Shown in pieces: positions 1-7,100 of a stretch of 8,316 bases of DNA (position 1 is the stretch's first letter; every line of letters starts with the position of its first letter). Position numbers and translations under genes: made by a program. Below the pieces are notes generated by a model that was not told where the DNA came from, made no database searches, and was given only the letters and a program-made list of their open reading frames with translations. Source of the DNA: Balneolia bacterium (GTDB taxonomy: Bacteria; Bacteroidota; Rhodothermia; Balneolales; Cyclonatronaceae); NCBI GenBank assembly GCA_003566395.1, contig PXDL01000135.1:1-8316 (forward strand), read 5' to 3'.

Positions 1-61
1 CAATATCTTCGTTGATGCGTTCGGTGTTGTAGTTCTTATATTGTTTATATCGCTTTCCGAT
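1..61 (-). CDS. infC: translation initiation factor IF-3, N-terminal fragment (continues past left edge)
   Basis: Reading the minus strand from base 61, 20 codons give (I/M)GKRYKQYKNY followed by NTERINEDI. The RINEDI segment is the conserved start of the IF3 N-terminal domain, and the basic stretch before it is typical. IF3 binds the 30S subunit, blocks early 50S joining and checks start codon-initiator tRNA pairing. The frame is open back to a TGA near 147, but no ATG, GTG or TTG occurs in it. The best start is ATC at 61-59, with AGGAG 8 bases upstream. This parallels the AUU start followed by Lys-Gly-Gly-Lys-Arg of E. coli infC. The position 107 bases downstream of thrS fits the conserved thrS-infC order, normally followed by rpmI and rplT. 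Only the first 20 residues are visible, so identity rests on this short match plus synteny. Confidence 0.85.
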   Translation of the reverse strand, partial: MGKRYKQYKNYNTERINEDI

Positions 62-75
62 GGTTGTATCTCCTA
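59..75 (-). promoter_or_regulatory. infC: infC ribosome-binding site with AUC start codon
   Basis: On the minus strand TAGGAG (bases 75-70) is followed by an 8-base spacer and ATC (61-59). This site decides the start, because the in-frame stretch between the upstream TGA and RINEDI has no standard start codon. IF3 discriminates against non-standard starts, so a start of this kind is the known basis of IF3 negative self-control in enterobacteria. That the same control operates here is inferred. Confidence 0.7.
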
Positions 76-168
76 CTTTCTGTGGATTGTTTTGTAAATG
101 AATTTTTCCGGCTATGACCTCAGCTGCACTCCCTGATATTAATCAAAGGTCTTCAAAAAACCGATATA

Positions 169-2133
169 CTACTGAATGTTATCAGGCAGATGCCGGTTTT
201 TTATTTCGTGGGATAATTTATCAAGGTATTCATCAAAAGCAAAGGTACCGAGATCTCCGGTTTTATGACGACGAACGGAAACTGTCTGATTTTCCTGTTC
301 ACGCTTGCCTATCACAAACATATAAGGTGTTTTAGCCGTTTCAGCCTCGCGTATCTTCAGCCCTATTTGCTCGCTCCGGTCATCCACCTTAGCCCGTATT
401 CCTGCTTCACGCAAACGCTTTGCATAGCTATTGGCCTGGGCGTTAAAAAGATCGGAAACGGGCAGAAGTGCCACCTGAAGCGGCGAAAGCCACAACGGGA
501 AATTACCCGCAAAATGCTCAATAAGGATGGAGGTAAACCGCTCCATCGAACCGAACGGCGCCCGGTGTATAATCACAGGGCGATGCTTTTGATTATCGGA
601 ACCCATATACGTAAGGTCGAAACGCTCCGGCATCACATAATCGAGCTGTACGGTGCCGAGCTGCCACTTACGGCCGATCGCATCCCGGATGATAAAATCA
701 ATTTTGGGTCCGTAGAAACTTGCTTCGCCCTCGGCTACGGTATAATCGAGGCCCATTTCGTCGGCAACTTCCCGGATTTCACGCTGAGCGCGTTCCCAGT
801 ATTCTGATTTTCCGCCGAACTTTTTCTCGTTTTCATCACGGAAAGACAGCCGGATATCCACCGGCATATCGAAAATACTGAAGACATACTGCGTGAGGTC
901 GATGCAGTTTTTGATCTCCTCTTTAAGCTGGTCGTGCGTGCAGTAAATGTGGGCGTCATCCTGCGTAAAGCCGCGAACTCTGGACAGCCCGTTCAACTCA
1001 CCGGACTGCTCATAGCGATACACGGTTCCGAATTCCGAAAGCCGTATGGGCAGGTCACGATAGCTGTGCATCTCACGCGCATAAATTCGGTGGTGATGCG
1101 GGCAATTCATCGGTTTCATCATGTATTGCTCGTCATCAACCTGTATGGGATCGTACTGGGAATCCTTGTAATACGGGTAATGGCCGCTCGTTTCGTAGAG
1201 CTTCAGGTTGGCGATATGCGGGGTGATGACTTCCTGATAGCCCCGGTTGATCTGCTCGTCCCGCAAAAAGGCTTCAAGCGATCTGCGAAGAACCGTGCCG
1301 TTGGGCAACCAAATGGGCAGGCCGCTGCCCACCATGCTGTCGATCATATACAAGCCGAGCTCTTTGCCCAATTTTTTGTGATCGCGTTTACGTGCTTCCT
1401 CAAGCATGTGCAGGTATTCATCCAGCATTTTCTGCTTGGGGAATGAAATACCGTAAATACGCGTGAGCTGCTTGTTATCGGAATTTCCGCGCCAGTAAGC
1501 TCCGGCCAGGCTCAGCAGCTTTACGGCCTTTACTTTTCCGGTGTGCGGGATATGCGGACCCCGGCAAAGGTCGGTGAAATTTCCCTGTGTATAAAAGGTG
1601 ATGGTTCCGTCTTCGAGTTCGTTCAGCAAATCGAGCTTGTAGGGATCTTCTTTCTTTTTGTAATGATTGACGGCTTCGTCCTTGGAAATTTCGCGACGCA
1701 CATATTCGGATTTGCTCCTCGCCAGCTCAATCATTTTTTTCTCGATTGCGGGCAGCTCCTCGGTAGAAACGGCGTGATCACCGAAATCAATATCGTAATA
1801 AAACCCCTGTTCAATGGCAGGGCCTATACCCAGTTTCACGCCCGGATAAAGAGCTTCTACGGCTTCAGCGAGCAGGTGGGCGGAGCTGTGCCAGAAGGTC
1901 ATTTTGCCGTCGTTGGTCTCCCAGGTGTTGATGCGGATATTCCCGCTTTCTCGCACGGGAAGATCAAGATCCATCACGGTTTCGTTCAGGGTGATGCTGA
2001 GGGCGTCGTTGGCAAGCCTGCCTGAAATGTCCGATGCAATCTCGTAGCCTGTTGTTCCGGCCGGATATGTCCGCTGATGTTTATCAGGAAAGGTTATCGT
2101 AATAGTATTTACATCGGTGGTGTGTTCGGCCAT
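169..2133 (-). CDS. thrS: threonine--tRNA ligase (ThrRS)
   Basis: Cytoplasmic class II synthetase that charges tRNA-Thr using ATP and edits mischarged Ser-tRNA-Thr. The 654 residues match the usual bacterial length (about 640). Order: TGS domain about 8-72; editing domain about 75-240 with HSSAH (82-86) and C190/H194 forming the HxxxH and CxxxH editing site; catalytic core about 265-545 with zinc ligands C344 (in MNCPHH), H395 (in QDDAH) and H523 (in IIHRAPFG), class II motif 2 around 364-391 and motif 3 around 523-540; anticodon-binding domain about 550-645. All key residues are present. The ATG at 2133 gives a full TGS domain. No Shine-Dalgarno site precedes it, unlike infC downstream. Nothing suggests truncation or transfer. 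Confidence 0.98.
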   Translation of the reverse strand: MAEHTTDVNTITITFPDKHQRTYPAGTTGYEIASDISGRLANDALSITLNETVMDLDLPVRESGNIRINTWETNDGKMTFWHSSAHLLAEAVEALYPGVKLGIGPAIEQGFYYDIDFGDHAVSTEELPAIEKKMIELARSKSEYVRREISKDEAVNHYKKKEDPYKLDLLNELEDGTITFYTQGNFTDLCRGPHIPHTGKVKAVKLLSLAGAYWRGNSDNKQLTRIYGISFPKQKMLDEYLHMLEEARKRDHKKLGKELGLYMIDSMVGSGLPIWLPNGTVLRRSLEAFLRDEQINRGYQEVITPHIANLKLYETSGHYPYYKDSQYDPIQVDDEQYMMKPMNCPHHHRIYAREMHSYRDLPIRLSEFGTVYRYEQSGELNGLSRVRGFTQDDAHIYCTHDQLKEEIKNCIDLTQYVFSIFDMPVDIRLSFRDENEKKFGGKSEYWERAQREIREVADEMGLDYTVAEGEASFYGPKIDFIIRDAIGRKWQLGTVQLDYVMPERFDLTYMGSDNQKHRPVIIHRAPFGSMERFTSILIEHFAGNFPLWLSPLQVALLPVSDLFNAQANSYAKRLREAGIRAKVDDRSEQIGLKIREAETAKTPYMFVIGKREQENQTVSVRRHKTGDLGTFAFDEYLDKLSHEIKNRHLPDNIQ

Positions 2134-2228
2134 CTGAGAATTTTGGTTGTAGGTATAAAAGTCTGAAAAAGATACTGATTTAAAACAGCCTTAAATATAA
2201 ACAATACCCATCTATTCTGCATACCGTG

Positions 2229-2263
2229 AATCCCGGTCGCTCTGAAAAGTTAGCAGCCCGATT
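2229..2263 (-). other. imperfect stem-loop in the thrS leader
   Basis: Read on the minus strand, AATC pairs with GATT, and GGCTGCT pairs with AGCGACC with one mismatch and one G-T pair, around a 10-base loop (AACTTTTCAG). The stem lies about 95 bases upstream of the thrS ATG, so it may be within the thrS 5' leader. No U-tract follows, so it is not a terminator. Its pairing is moderate and a role is not shown. Confidence 0.3.
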
Positions 2264-2368
2264 ACAAAGCTGTATCAGGGGTTGTTTCTGAGGGGAACAT
2301 CAATGCCGGGTTTAGCGCCTGCGCGACTCCTCCGTACGCGGAACGCTGCATGCCGTTGGGGTGTAGTG

Positions 2369-2418
2369 AACTGATAATTTGAAACGTCAAACTCCGAAAA
2401 AAACAGAAACAATCAGTT
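2369..2418 (+). other. nested hairpin in the leader of the small membrane protein gene
   Basis: AACTGAT (2369-2375) is perfectly complementary to ATCAGTT (2412-2418). Inside lies a second hairpin, TTTGA (2378-2382) with TCAAA (2387-2391) around the tetraloop AACG. The outer stem ends 10 bases before the GAGGTG ribosome site at 2429, so it could affect translation or bind a regulator as DNA. GATAAT at 2373-2378 also resembles a -10 box, which would make the region promoter DNA rather than leader RNA. Confidence 0.3.
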
Positions 2419-2438
2419 AATCTAAGTTGAGGTGCTTT

Positions 2439-2690
2439 ATGAACTACATGAAAAAATGGAAATTATTCTCAATAATAGCTGTGACCCTGGTTGGGCTCGG
2501 AATCAATCTTGTGGCCGAGGCAACGCTCATGAAAGGTGTGTATGACTCGCATATCGCCCTTTGGTTCTGGACCGGTTTGTTCGGTATCATTGCGATCAAT
2601 GCCGGCTTGTCGTTTATGGGCGAGGCGGTTAAAAGCCGAATTTATGCCGAGTTGAAACAGAAAGAAGATTCCAACGGCCGGATGGTTTAA
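2439..2690 (+). CDS. small two-helix membrane protein, unknown function
   Basis: 83 residues. Two hydrophobic segments are visible: about 9-30 (rich in I, V, L, G) and about 39-62 (starting ALWFWTGLFG), joined by a short loop (MKGVYDSH). The tail from 64 is charged (KSRIYAELKQKED), so the N-terminus and tail probably face the cytoplasm, following the positive-inside rule. The start is ATG 2439, chosen because GAGGTG sits 4 bases upstream; a TTG at 2427 in the same frame would add MRCF but would remove that ribosome site. No family was recognised. It stands alone between divergent thrS and the AtuA-like gene. Real-gene status is supported by the ribosome site and coherent membrane topology. 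A subunit or stability factor of a membrane complex is possible but not shown. Confidence 0.75.
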   Translation: MNYMKKWKLFSIIAVTLVGLGINLVAEATLMKGVYDSHIALWFWTGLFGIIAINAGLSFMGEAVKSRIYAELKQKEDSNGRMV

Positions 2691-2698
2691 CACGGCCG
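2675..2698 (+). repeat. CGGCCG repeat pair forming a hairpin across the stop codon
   Basis: The palindrome CGGCCG occurs at 2675-2680 and 2693-2698 and can form a 6-bp GC-only stem with a 12-base loop that contains the TAA stop of the small membrane protein gene. No T-tract follows, so a standard intrinsic terminator is not supported. It may protect the 3' end of the message or be chance. Confidence 0.25.
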
Positions 2699-2714
2699 AT
2701 CCCAAAAATCTGCA

Positions 2715-2746
2715 TTCGTTTATGAAATTTCAGTTTGTTAAATTTG
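2715..2746 (+). promoter_or_regulatory. candidate Bacteroidota-type promoter for the AtuA-like gene
   Basis: TAAATTTG at 2739-2746 matches the Bacteroidota -7 element TAnnTTTG exactly. TTCG at 2715-2718, 20 bases upstream, resembles the -33 element TTTG in 3 of 4 positions. Transcription would start near 2752, about 74 bases before the gene start. A second, weaker sigma70-like pair (TTGAAC 2789-2794, 18 bases, TACGAT 2813-2818) overlaps the downstream dyad. No mapped start is available. Confidence 0.35.
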
Positions 2747-2779
2747 GCACGTAAAATTCAGGAAAAATTCGATCATCAT

Positions 2780-2807
2780 TCCGGTTATTTGAACATTCTA
2801 AACCGGA
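2780..2807 (+). promoter_or_regulatory. dyad-symmetric candidate operator upstream of the AtuA-like gene
   Basis: TCCGGTT (2780-2786) and AACCGGA (2801-2807) form a perfect 7-bp inverted repeat. The arm centres are 21 bases apart, about two helical turns, with an AT-rich spacer that holds the TTGAAC box. The repeat ends 18 bases before the gene start. This geometry suits a dimeric repressor or activator; as RNA it would be a 7-bp hairpin with a 14-base loop. No regulator gene is next to it. Confidence 0.4.
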
Positions 2808-2825
2808 TCAAATACGATACAGATT

Positions 2826-4196
2826 TTGAAACAATCAATCAGAATTGCATCCGGGCAGGGGTTTTGGGGTGATTTACCCTCGGCACCGGTCAATCAGGTA
2901 AAACTCGGCGATATCGACTATCTGATGATGGACTACCTTGCAGAGGTCACTATGTCCATCATGCAAAAACAAAAACTTCGCAATCCCGAATTCGGTTATG
3001 CCCGTGATTTCGTGGATGTAATAAAGGCTATTCTTCCGGAAATTGCATCCGGAAAAGTACGTGTATTGTCGAATGCAGGCGGGGTGAACCCGAATGCCTG
3101 TAAAGACGCAATTCTGGAGGCGGCAAAAGAAGCCGGGTTCTCCGGATTGAAAGTGGCCGTTGTTGACGGAGACGATATACTCCCCGACCTCGACGACCTT
3201 ATTAGCAGCGGGAACGAGCTTGCCAATATGGAGACCGGTAAGCCGATTGCTTCAGTCAAGGATCAGCTGCTAAGCGCCAATGTCTATTTCGGCGCAGCGC
3301 CGATGGTGGACGCTCTTGCTGAAGGCGCGCACATTGTGGTGACCGGCCGCGTAACCGATACCGGTTTGTGCCTGGCCCCGATGGTGCATGAATTCGGCTG
3401 GTCATACAGCGATTTCGACAAAATGGCTGCAGGGACCGTGGCCGGACACATTCTCGAGTGCGGAGCCCAAAGCTCGGGCGGCAATTTCACCGACTGGGAA
3501 ACCGTGCCTGATATAGAAAAAATCGGCTTTCCGATTGTTGAAGCGAATCCAGACGGCACTTTCGTGGTTACCAAGCACGAAAAGGCGGGCGGACTGGTTA
3601 GCGCCATGACGGTAAAAGAGCAGCTTTTATACGAAATCGGAGATCCGTCGGAGTATATCACACCTGACTGTGTGGCCGACTTTACCTCAATTTCACTTGA
3701 AGAGGAAGGCCCGAACCGCGTTCGCGTATTTGGGATCAAGGGTACACCCGATACGCCCTTTTATAAGGTTTCGGCCAGTTATCTGGACGGATACAAACTC
3801 TCCGGAACGCTTGTTTACGCCTGGCCCGATGCGCTGAAAAAAGCGGTACGTGCCGGTGAAATCCTTCAGGCCAGAGCTGAAAACCTCGGGCTGCGTTTCG
3901 ATCATTTCAATACTGAATACATCGGGTATAACGGCTGCGCCGAAACGCCGGTTGAAGCAAAAAGCTTTAACCGCGATACCCCCGACGAGGTGCAGCTTCG
4001 GGTTTCGCTGAGCGGCCCGCATCGTGACGACCTCAATCGCTTCGGCAAAGAGCTGGCCCCGCTTATCCTAACCGGTCCAAGCGCGGTAACCGGTTTTGCG
4101 GGCGGACGTCCCAAAGCAGGTGAAGTTGTAGCTTACTGGCCTGCGTTGATCAAAAAAACGGCCGTCAAGCCGCGGACGACGCTCTATTCTACCTGA
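2826..4196 (+). CDS. AtuA/DUF1446 family protein
   Basis: 456 residues matching the AtuA N-terminal (DUF1446) family. Conserved glycine-rich motifs are seen in order: SNAGGVNP (82-89), TGRVTDTGL (173-181), ECGAQSSGGNFTDW (211-224) and GPSAVTGFAGGRPK (417-430). The family is named for AtuA, encoded in the Pseudomonas acyclic terpene (citronellol/geraniol) utilisation cluster; its chemistry is unknown. The sequence ends right after the DUF1446 domain, so the ferredoxin-fold C-terminal domain found fused in longer members, or encoded as a small neighbour, is absent here. The start is TTG 2826: an in-frame TAA lies at 2799 with no ATG between, and KQSIRIASGQG matches the family's start. No acyl-CoA carboxylase genes of the atu type are adjacent, so a terpene role should not be assumed. 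No signal peptide; probably cytoplasmic. Confidence 0.88.
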   Translation: MKQSIRIASGQGFWGDLPSAPVNQVKLGDIDYLMMDYLAEVTMSIMQKQKLRNPEFGYARDFVDVIKAILPEIASGKVRVLSNAGGVNPNACKDAILEAAKEAGFSGLKVAVVDGDDILPDLDDLISSGNELANMETGKPIASVKDQLLSANVYFGAAPMVDALAEGAHIVVTGRVTDTGLCLAPMVHEFGWSYSDFDKMAAGTVAGHILECGAQSSGGNFTDWETVPDIEKIGFPIVEANPDGTFVVTKHEKAGGLVSAMTVKEQLLYEIGDPSEYITPDCVADFTSISLEEEGPNRVRVFGIKGTPDTPFYKVSASYLDGYKLSGTLVYAWPDALKKAVRAGEILQARAENLGLRFDHFNTEYIGYNGCAETPVEAKSFNRDTPDEVQLRVSLSGPHRDDLNRFGKELAPLILTGPSAVTGFAGGRPKAGEVVAYWPALIKKTAVKPRTTLYST

Positions 4197-4237
4197 TACT
4201 TTTAAAATTTATTTAATCATTTAGCCTGTAGATCACT

Positions 4238-5287
4238 ATGCTGATAGGTATTATTGGTGCCGGGATTTCCGGCCTAACCGCCGGACGAATTCTTGCACGA
4301 GCCGGACATGAAGTAGTTGTTTTTGAAAAGAGCAAAGGATTCGGAGGGCGACTCGCCACCCGTTATACAAAAGATGATCCGGAAGTTCTTTTCGATCACG
4401 GTGCACCGTATGTATCTGCCGACGATGAACGAATGAAAGCTTTTGTCTCCGAGCTGGAAGAAAAGAAAATATTGAAGCCCTGGGCCGAGCATTTTCATTT
4501 TCATGACGGTACGCAGCTTTTCGGAAAGCATCCGAACAAACCGGCCAAAACCATGTATTGCTGCGAAGACGGTATGAATGCCATCGGCAAATACCTGAGC
4601 CGCTGGGTTGATGTCAAACTTAATACAAAGGTTATCGGCTTTACCTATCTGGGCGAACGCCGCCGCAATAAAAGTCCGTGGATGATAAATCTGGAGACAA
4701 GCGAAGTATTTGAAGTGGATGCGCTGGTCGTGGCAACTCCGGCGGTACAAACCTACGGGCTAATCGAAAACAGCTCGGATGAAACCATGTTTAAACCCGT
4801 AATCAAGGATATTGACACGGTATTTTACAGGCCGAAGCACGCCTTGATGCTTACCTACGATAAGGCTGATATGCCTGATTTTAAAGGTATTACCTGTTCG
4901 AATAACCCGGTTTTAAGCTGGGTGGGCAACGAAAGCAGCAAGCGCTCAAACAATGGCAAGGTGGCCCTGGTGGTCCATAGTAACGGAGATTTTACCCGCA
5001 AGCATTTGTTCGACCAAAGCTCTGATGAGAAAGTTGAAACAGAAATGGTAACGGCATTGCGCAAATTACTGGGCGACTGGGCAGGGCGATACGACAACTC
5101 CATGCTGCATCTGTGGAGATACTCACAGCCGGGACATTATTTTGATTATGACTTCGTTAAAATCGGAGAAGATAAAGCACCCGTAGCACTTATCGGCGAT
5201 TACATGAAGGGGCAGACCATTGAGCATGCCTTCCTTTCCGGCTATGAGTTAGGCAATTATTGGGTGCATAAATTATCCCAAAAATGA
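4238..5287 (+). CDS. NAD(P)/FAD-dependent oxidoreductase, renalase-like
   Basis: 349 residues. The N-terminus has the FAD-binding Rossmann motif GAGISG (7-12), the ribose-binding acidic residue E30 at the end of the second strand (VVVFEKS), and GGRLATR (36-42), typical of the renalase/amine-oxidase-like family. ATPAVQ at 166-171 and the C-terminal FAD contact GD (320-321, in VALIGDYMKG) are also present, as is WRYSQP (293-298), common in renalase-like proteins. Vertebrate and Pseudomonas renalases oxidise isomeric dihydronicotinamide dinucleotides back to NAD(P)+. The substrate here is not known, and other amine-oxidase-like reactions are possible. No signal peptide is apparent, so it is probably cytoplasmic. 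ATG 4238 fits the Rossmann start. The gap after the AtuA-like gene is 41 AT-rich bases, and the ABC gene follows after 4 bases, so co-transcription is likely. Confidence 0.85.
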   Translation: MLIGIIGAGISGLTAGRILARAGHEVVVFEKSKGFGGRLATRYTKDDPEVLFDHGAPYVSADDERMKAFVSELEEKKILKPWAEHFHFHDGTQLFGKHPNKPAKTMYCCEDGMNAIGKYLSRWVDVKLNTKVIGFTYLGERRRNKSPWMINLETSEVFEVDALVVATPAVQTYGLIENSSDETMFKPVIKDIDTVFYRPKHALMLTYDKADMPDFKGITCSNNPVLSWVGNESSKRSNNGKVALVVHSNGDFTRKHLFDQSSDEKVETEMVTALRKLLGDWAGRYDNSMLHLWRYSQPGHYFDYDFVKIGEDKAPVALIGDYMKGQTIEHAFLSGYELGNYWVHKLSQK

Positions 5288-5291
5288 CAGC

Positions 5292-7091
5292 TTGAAAGAA
5301 CTTTTAAAACTTAACAAGTATTTCCTCAGATATAAGGGCGCCGTTGCTTTCGGCGTCCTTTTTCTTGTAGGTGCCAATGCTTTTCTGGTCTGGATTCCAA
5401 TACTTATCCGCGAGACCATTGACTCCGTTGAGCAAATCTATGAGGAGAGGGGTGCGTACTTTGAATCGGTTTGGGCCGTGCTCACCGATCCTCAGGCGGG
5501 AACACTTCTGGCCGTCAATTCGGGCTACCTTATGCTCGCGGTTGTGTTGTACGGCATTCTGTTGTATGCCACCCGCCAAACGCTGATCGTCACGTCGCGG
5601 AAAATAGAATTTGATCTGCGCAATGAGATTTTCGATAAAATCCAGCGGCTGCCTCAAAGTTATTTCACAACAAATAAAACCGGTGATGTTTATGTAAGAG
5701 CCACCGAAGACATTCAGCGGGTTCGTGAGTACTTCGGTCCGGCATTTATGTACACCATTCAGACTATTTCCAGAGCCGCCATCATTATTACCATTATGGT
5801 GCTTGTTAATCCGGTGCTTACCATGTGGGCGCTGCTTCCCCTGCCGGTTCTCACTCTTTTTGCATACTGGGTGAGCGGCTACATCCACCGCCGTTCGAAT
5901 GAGATTCAGGAGCAGTATGCCGAGCTTGCCGGCCGGGCACACGAGGCCTTTTCGAGCATTCGGCTGATAAAAGCCTACCGGCGCGAGGATTATGAGTCGG
6001 AGCGGTTCATGAAGGAAAGCGAGGTGTACAGGCAAAAGAAACTCCGGCTCGATATTGTGGAGTCTTTGTTTCATCCGATGCTGAGTCTGCTTATCGGCTT
6101 ATCGATCGTTCTGGTAATTTGGCAGGGTGGAATTATGGTGATAGAAGGCATCATCACCGTAGGAAACATTGCTGAGTTTATCATACACGTTACGTATCTG
6201 ACCTGGCCGGTGGCCTCGCTCGGCTATACGATTAATTTGATACAGCGCTCGGCTGCCTCTCAGGCCCGCATCGCGAAAATGATGCGCACCCCCGATGAAA
6301 TCACCGACGACCACGAAACCGATCAGAGTATCACCGCTATTCGGGGAGAAATAGAGTTTGACAACGTCAGTTTTCGCTATCCGAATTCCGAGGTGCCGGC
6401 CGTTGACCGCGTCTCTCTGAAGATCGAACCCGGTCAGACCGCAGCTATTGTGGGCCGGACCGGCAGCGGAAAAACGACGCTTGTGCAGCTTCTGCCACGT
6501 TTATTTGATCCCGTTTCGGGGCAAATTCGGATCGACGGAACCGATTCACGAAACATTCCGTTAGCGGTATTAAGAAAAAGTATTGGTTTTGTTCCACAAG
6601 ATACTTTTCTATTTTCTGATACGATACGGGAAAACATTGCATTCGGTGTGGAGGACGTTTCACAGCAAGAGGTTGAGCAAGCCGCTGAGCATGCACAGGT
6701 TCTTGAAAACATCAAACAATTTGAAAACAATTTTGATACCATACTCGGCGAACGCGGAATCACACTTTCCGGGGGACAAAAACAACGAACAAGCATAGCG
6801 CGGGCTCTTATCCGCAAACCTTCCATCATTATTCTTGATGATTCACTGAGTGCAGTTGACACCAAGACCGAATATGCTATATTGCACCATTTGCGCGAGG
6901 AACTTAAAAAACGAACATCTATTATAATCAGTCATCGTATATCAAGTGTAAAAGATGCCGACATTATCTTCGTTATGCATGAAGGGCGGATAGTTGAAAA
7001 GGGCACACATGAAGAATTACTTACCCGAAAAGGATATTATTCAACCATGAATAAGAAACAGCAGCTGGAACAGGAACTGGCTGAACTGTAA
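5292..7091 (+). CDS. ABC exporter half-transporter, MdlA/BmrC-like (degenerate catalytic site)
   Basis: 599 residues: a membrane domain (about 1-325, six helices expected, clear ones near 18-38, 75-95, 155-195 and 260-300) fused to an ATPase domain (about 350-590). ATPase motifs: A-loop Y363, Walker A GRTGSGKT (388-395), Q436, signature LSGGQ (492-496), Walker B IIILD (512-516), D-loop SAVD (520-523), switch H548. The residue after Walker B, normally the catalytic Glu, is D517 (in LDDSLSAVD), as in MdlA, BmrC and TM287, the degenerate halves of heterodimeric exporters. It probably exports lipids or drugs from the inner membrane and likely needs a partner half not seen in this window. TTG 5292 is taken as start: no other start lies close upstream in frame, and the N-terminus is full length. 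The 4-base gap after the FAD gene suggests translational coupling. Confidence 0.93.
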   Translation: MKELLKLNKYFLRYKGAVAFGVLFLVGANAFLVWIPILIRETIDSVEQIYEERGAYFESVWAVLTDPQAGTLLAVNSGYLMLAVVLYGILLYATRQTLIVTSRKIEFDLRNEIFDKIQRLPQSYFTTNKTGDVYVRATEDIQRVREYFGPAFMYTIQTISRAAIIITIMVLVNPVLTMWALLPLPVLTLFAYWVSGYIHRRSNEIQEQYAELAGRAHEAFSSIRLIKAYRREDYESERFMKESEVYRQKKLRLDIVESLFHPMLSLLIGLSIVLVIWQGGIMVIEGIITVGNIAEFIIHVTYLTWPVASLGYTINLIQRSAASQARIAKMMRTPDEITDDHETDQSITAIRGEIEFDNVSFRYPNSEVPAVDRVSLKIEPGQTAAIVGRTGSGKTTLVQLLPRLFDPVSGQIRIDGTDSRNIPLAVLRKSIGFVPQDTFLFSDTIRENIAFGVEDVSQQEVEQAAEHAQVLENIKQFENNFDTILGERGITLSGGQKQRTSIARALIRKPSIIILDDSLSAVDTKTEYAILHHLREELKKRTSIIISHRISSVKDADIIFVMHEGRIVEKGTHEELLTRKGYYSTMNKKQQLEQELAEL

Positions 7092-7100
7092 CGTATGAAG

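Larger units (their letters stand above)
2134..2438. other. divergent intergenic region between thrS and the small membrane protein gene
   Basis: This 305-base gap must carry the thrS promoter (minus) and the promoter of the plus-strand gene. The part next to thrS (about 2160-2210) is AT-rich and suits a promoter, but no box stands out. The middle (2229-2365) is more GC-rich and holds a stem-loop and a 29-codon minus-strand open frame, both listed separately. Near 2369-2418 is a nested hairpin in the presumed leader of the plus-strand gene. No tRNA, T-box or known riboswitch pattern was recognised. Confidence 0.6.

Noticed and set aside
265..2025. Long plus-strand open frames opposite thrS (265-807, 934-1446, 1543-2025)
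   Set aside because: They are antisense shadows of the thrS gene; their sequences have no recognisable domain and no ribosome sites.
2175..2204. Possible sigma70-like thrS promoter on the minus strand (TTGTTT, 15 bases, TAAATC) and a near-palindrome CTGATTTAAAACAG
   Set aside because: Spacing and match are poor, and such boxes are easily found in AT-rich DNA.
2229..2263. tRNA-like or T-box element upstream of thrS
   Set aside because: No cloverleaf, no T-loop sequence, no T-box motif and no threonine specifier loop could be made out; only a simple imperfect stem-loop is present.
2675..2720. Rho-independent terminator after the small membrane protein gene
   Set aside because: The GC stem lies across the stop codon and is not followed by a run of T; the sequence after it is A-rich.
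3284..4114. Minus-strand frames opposite the AtuA-like gene
   Set aside because: Antisense to a conserved coding sequence, with no family resemblance.
5304..6074. 256-codon minus-strand frame opposite the ABC membrane domain
   Set aside because: Fully antisense to a well-conserved ABC exporter; composition is that of a shadow frame and no motif is seen.
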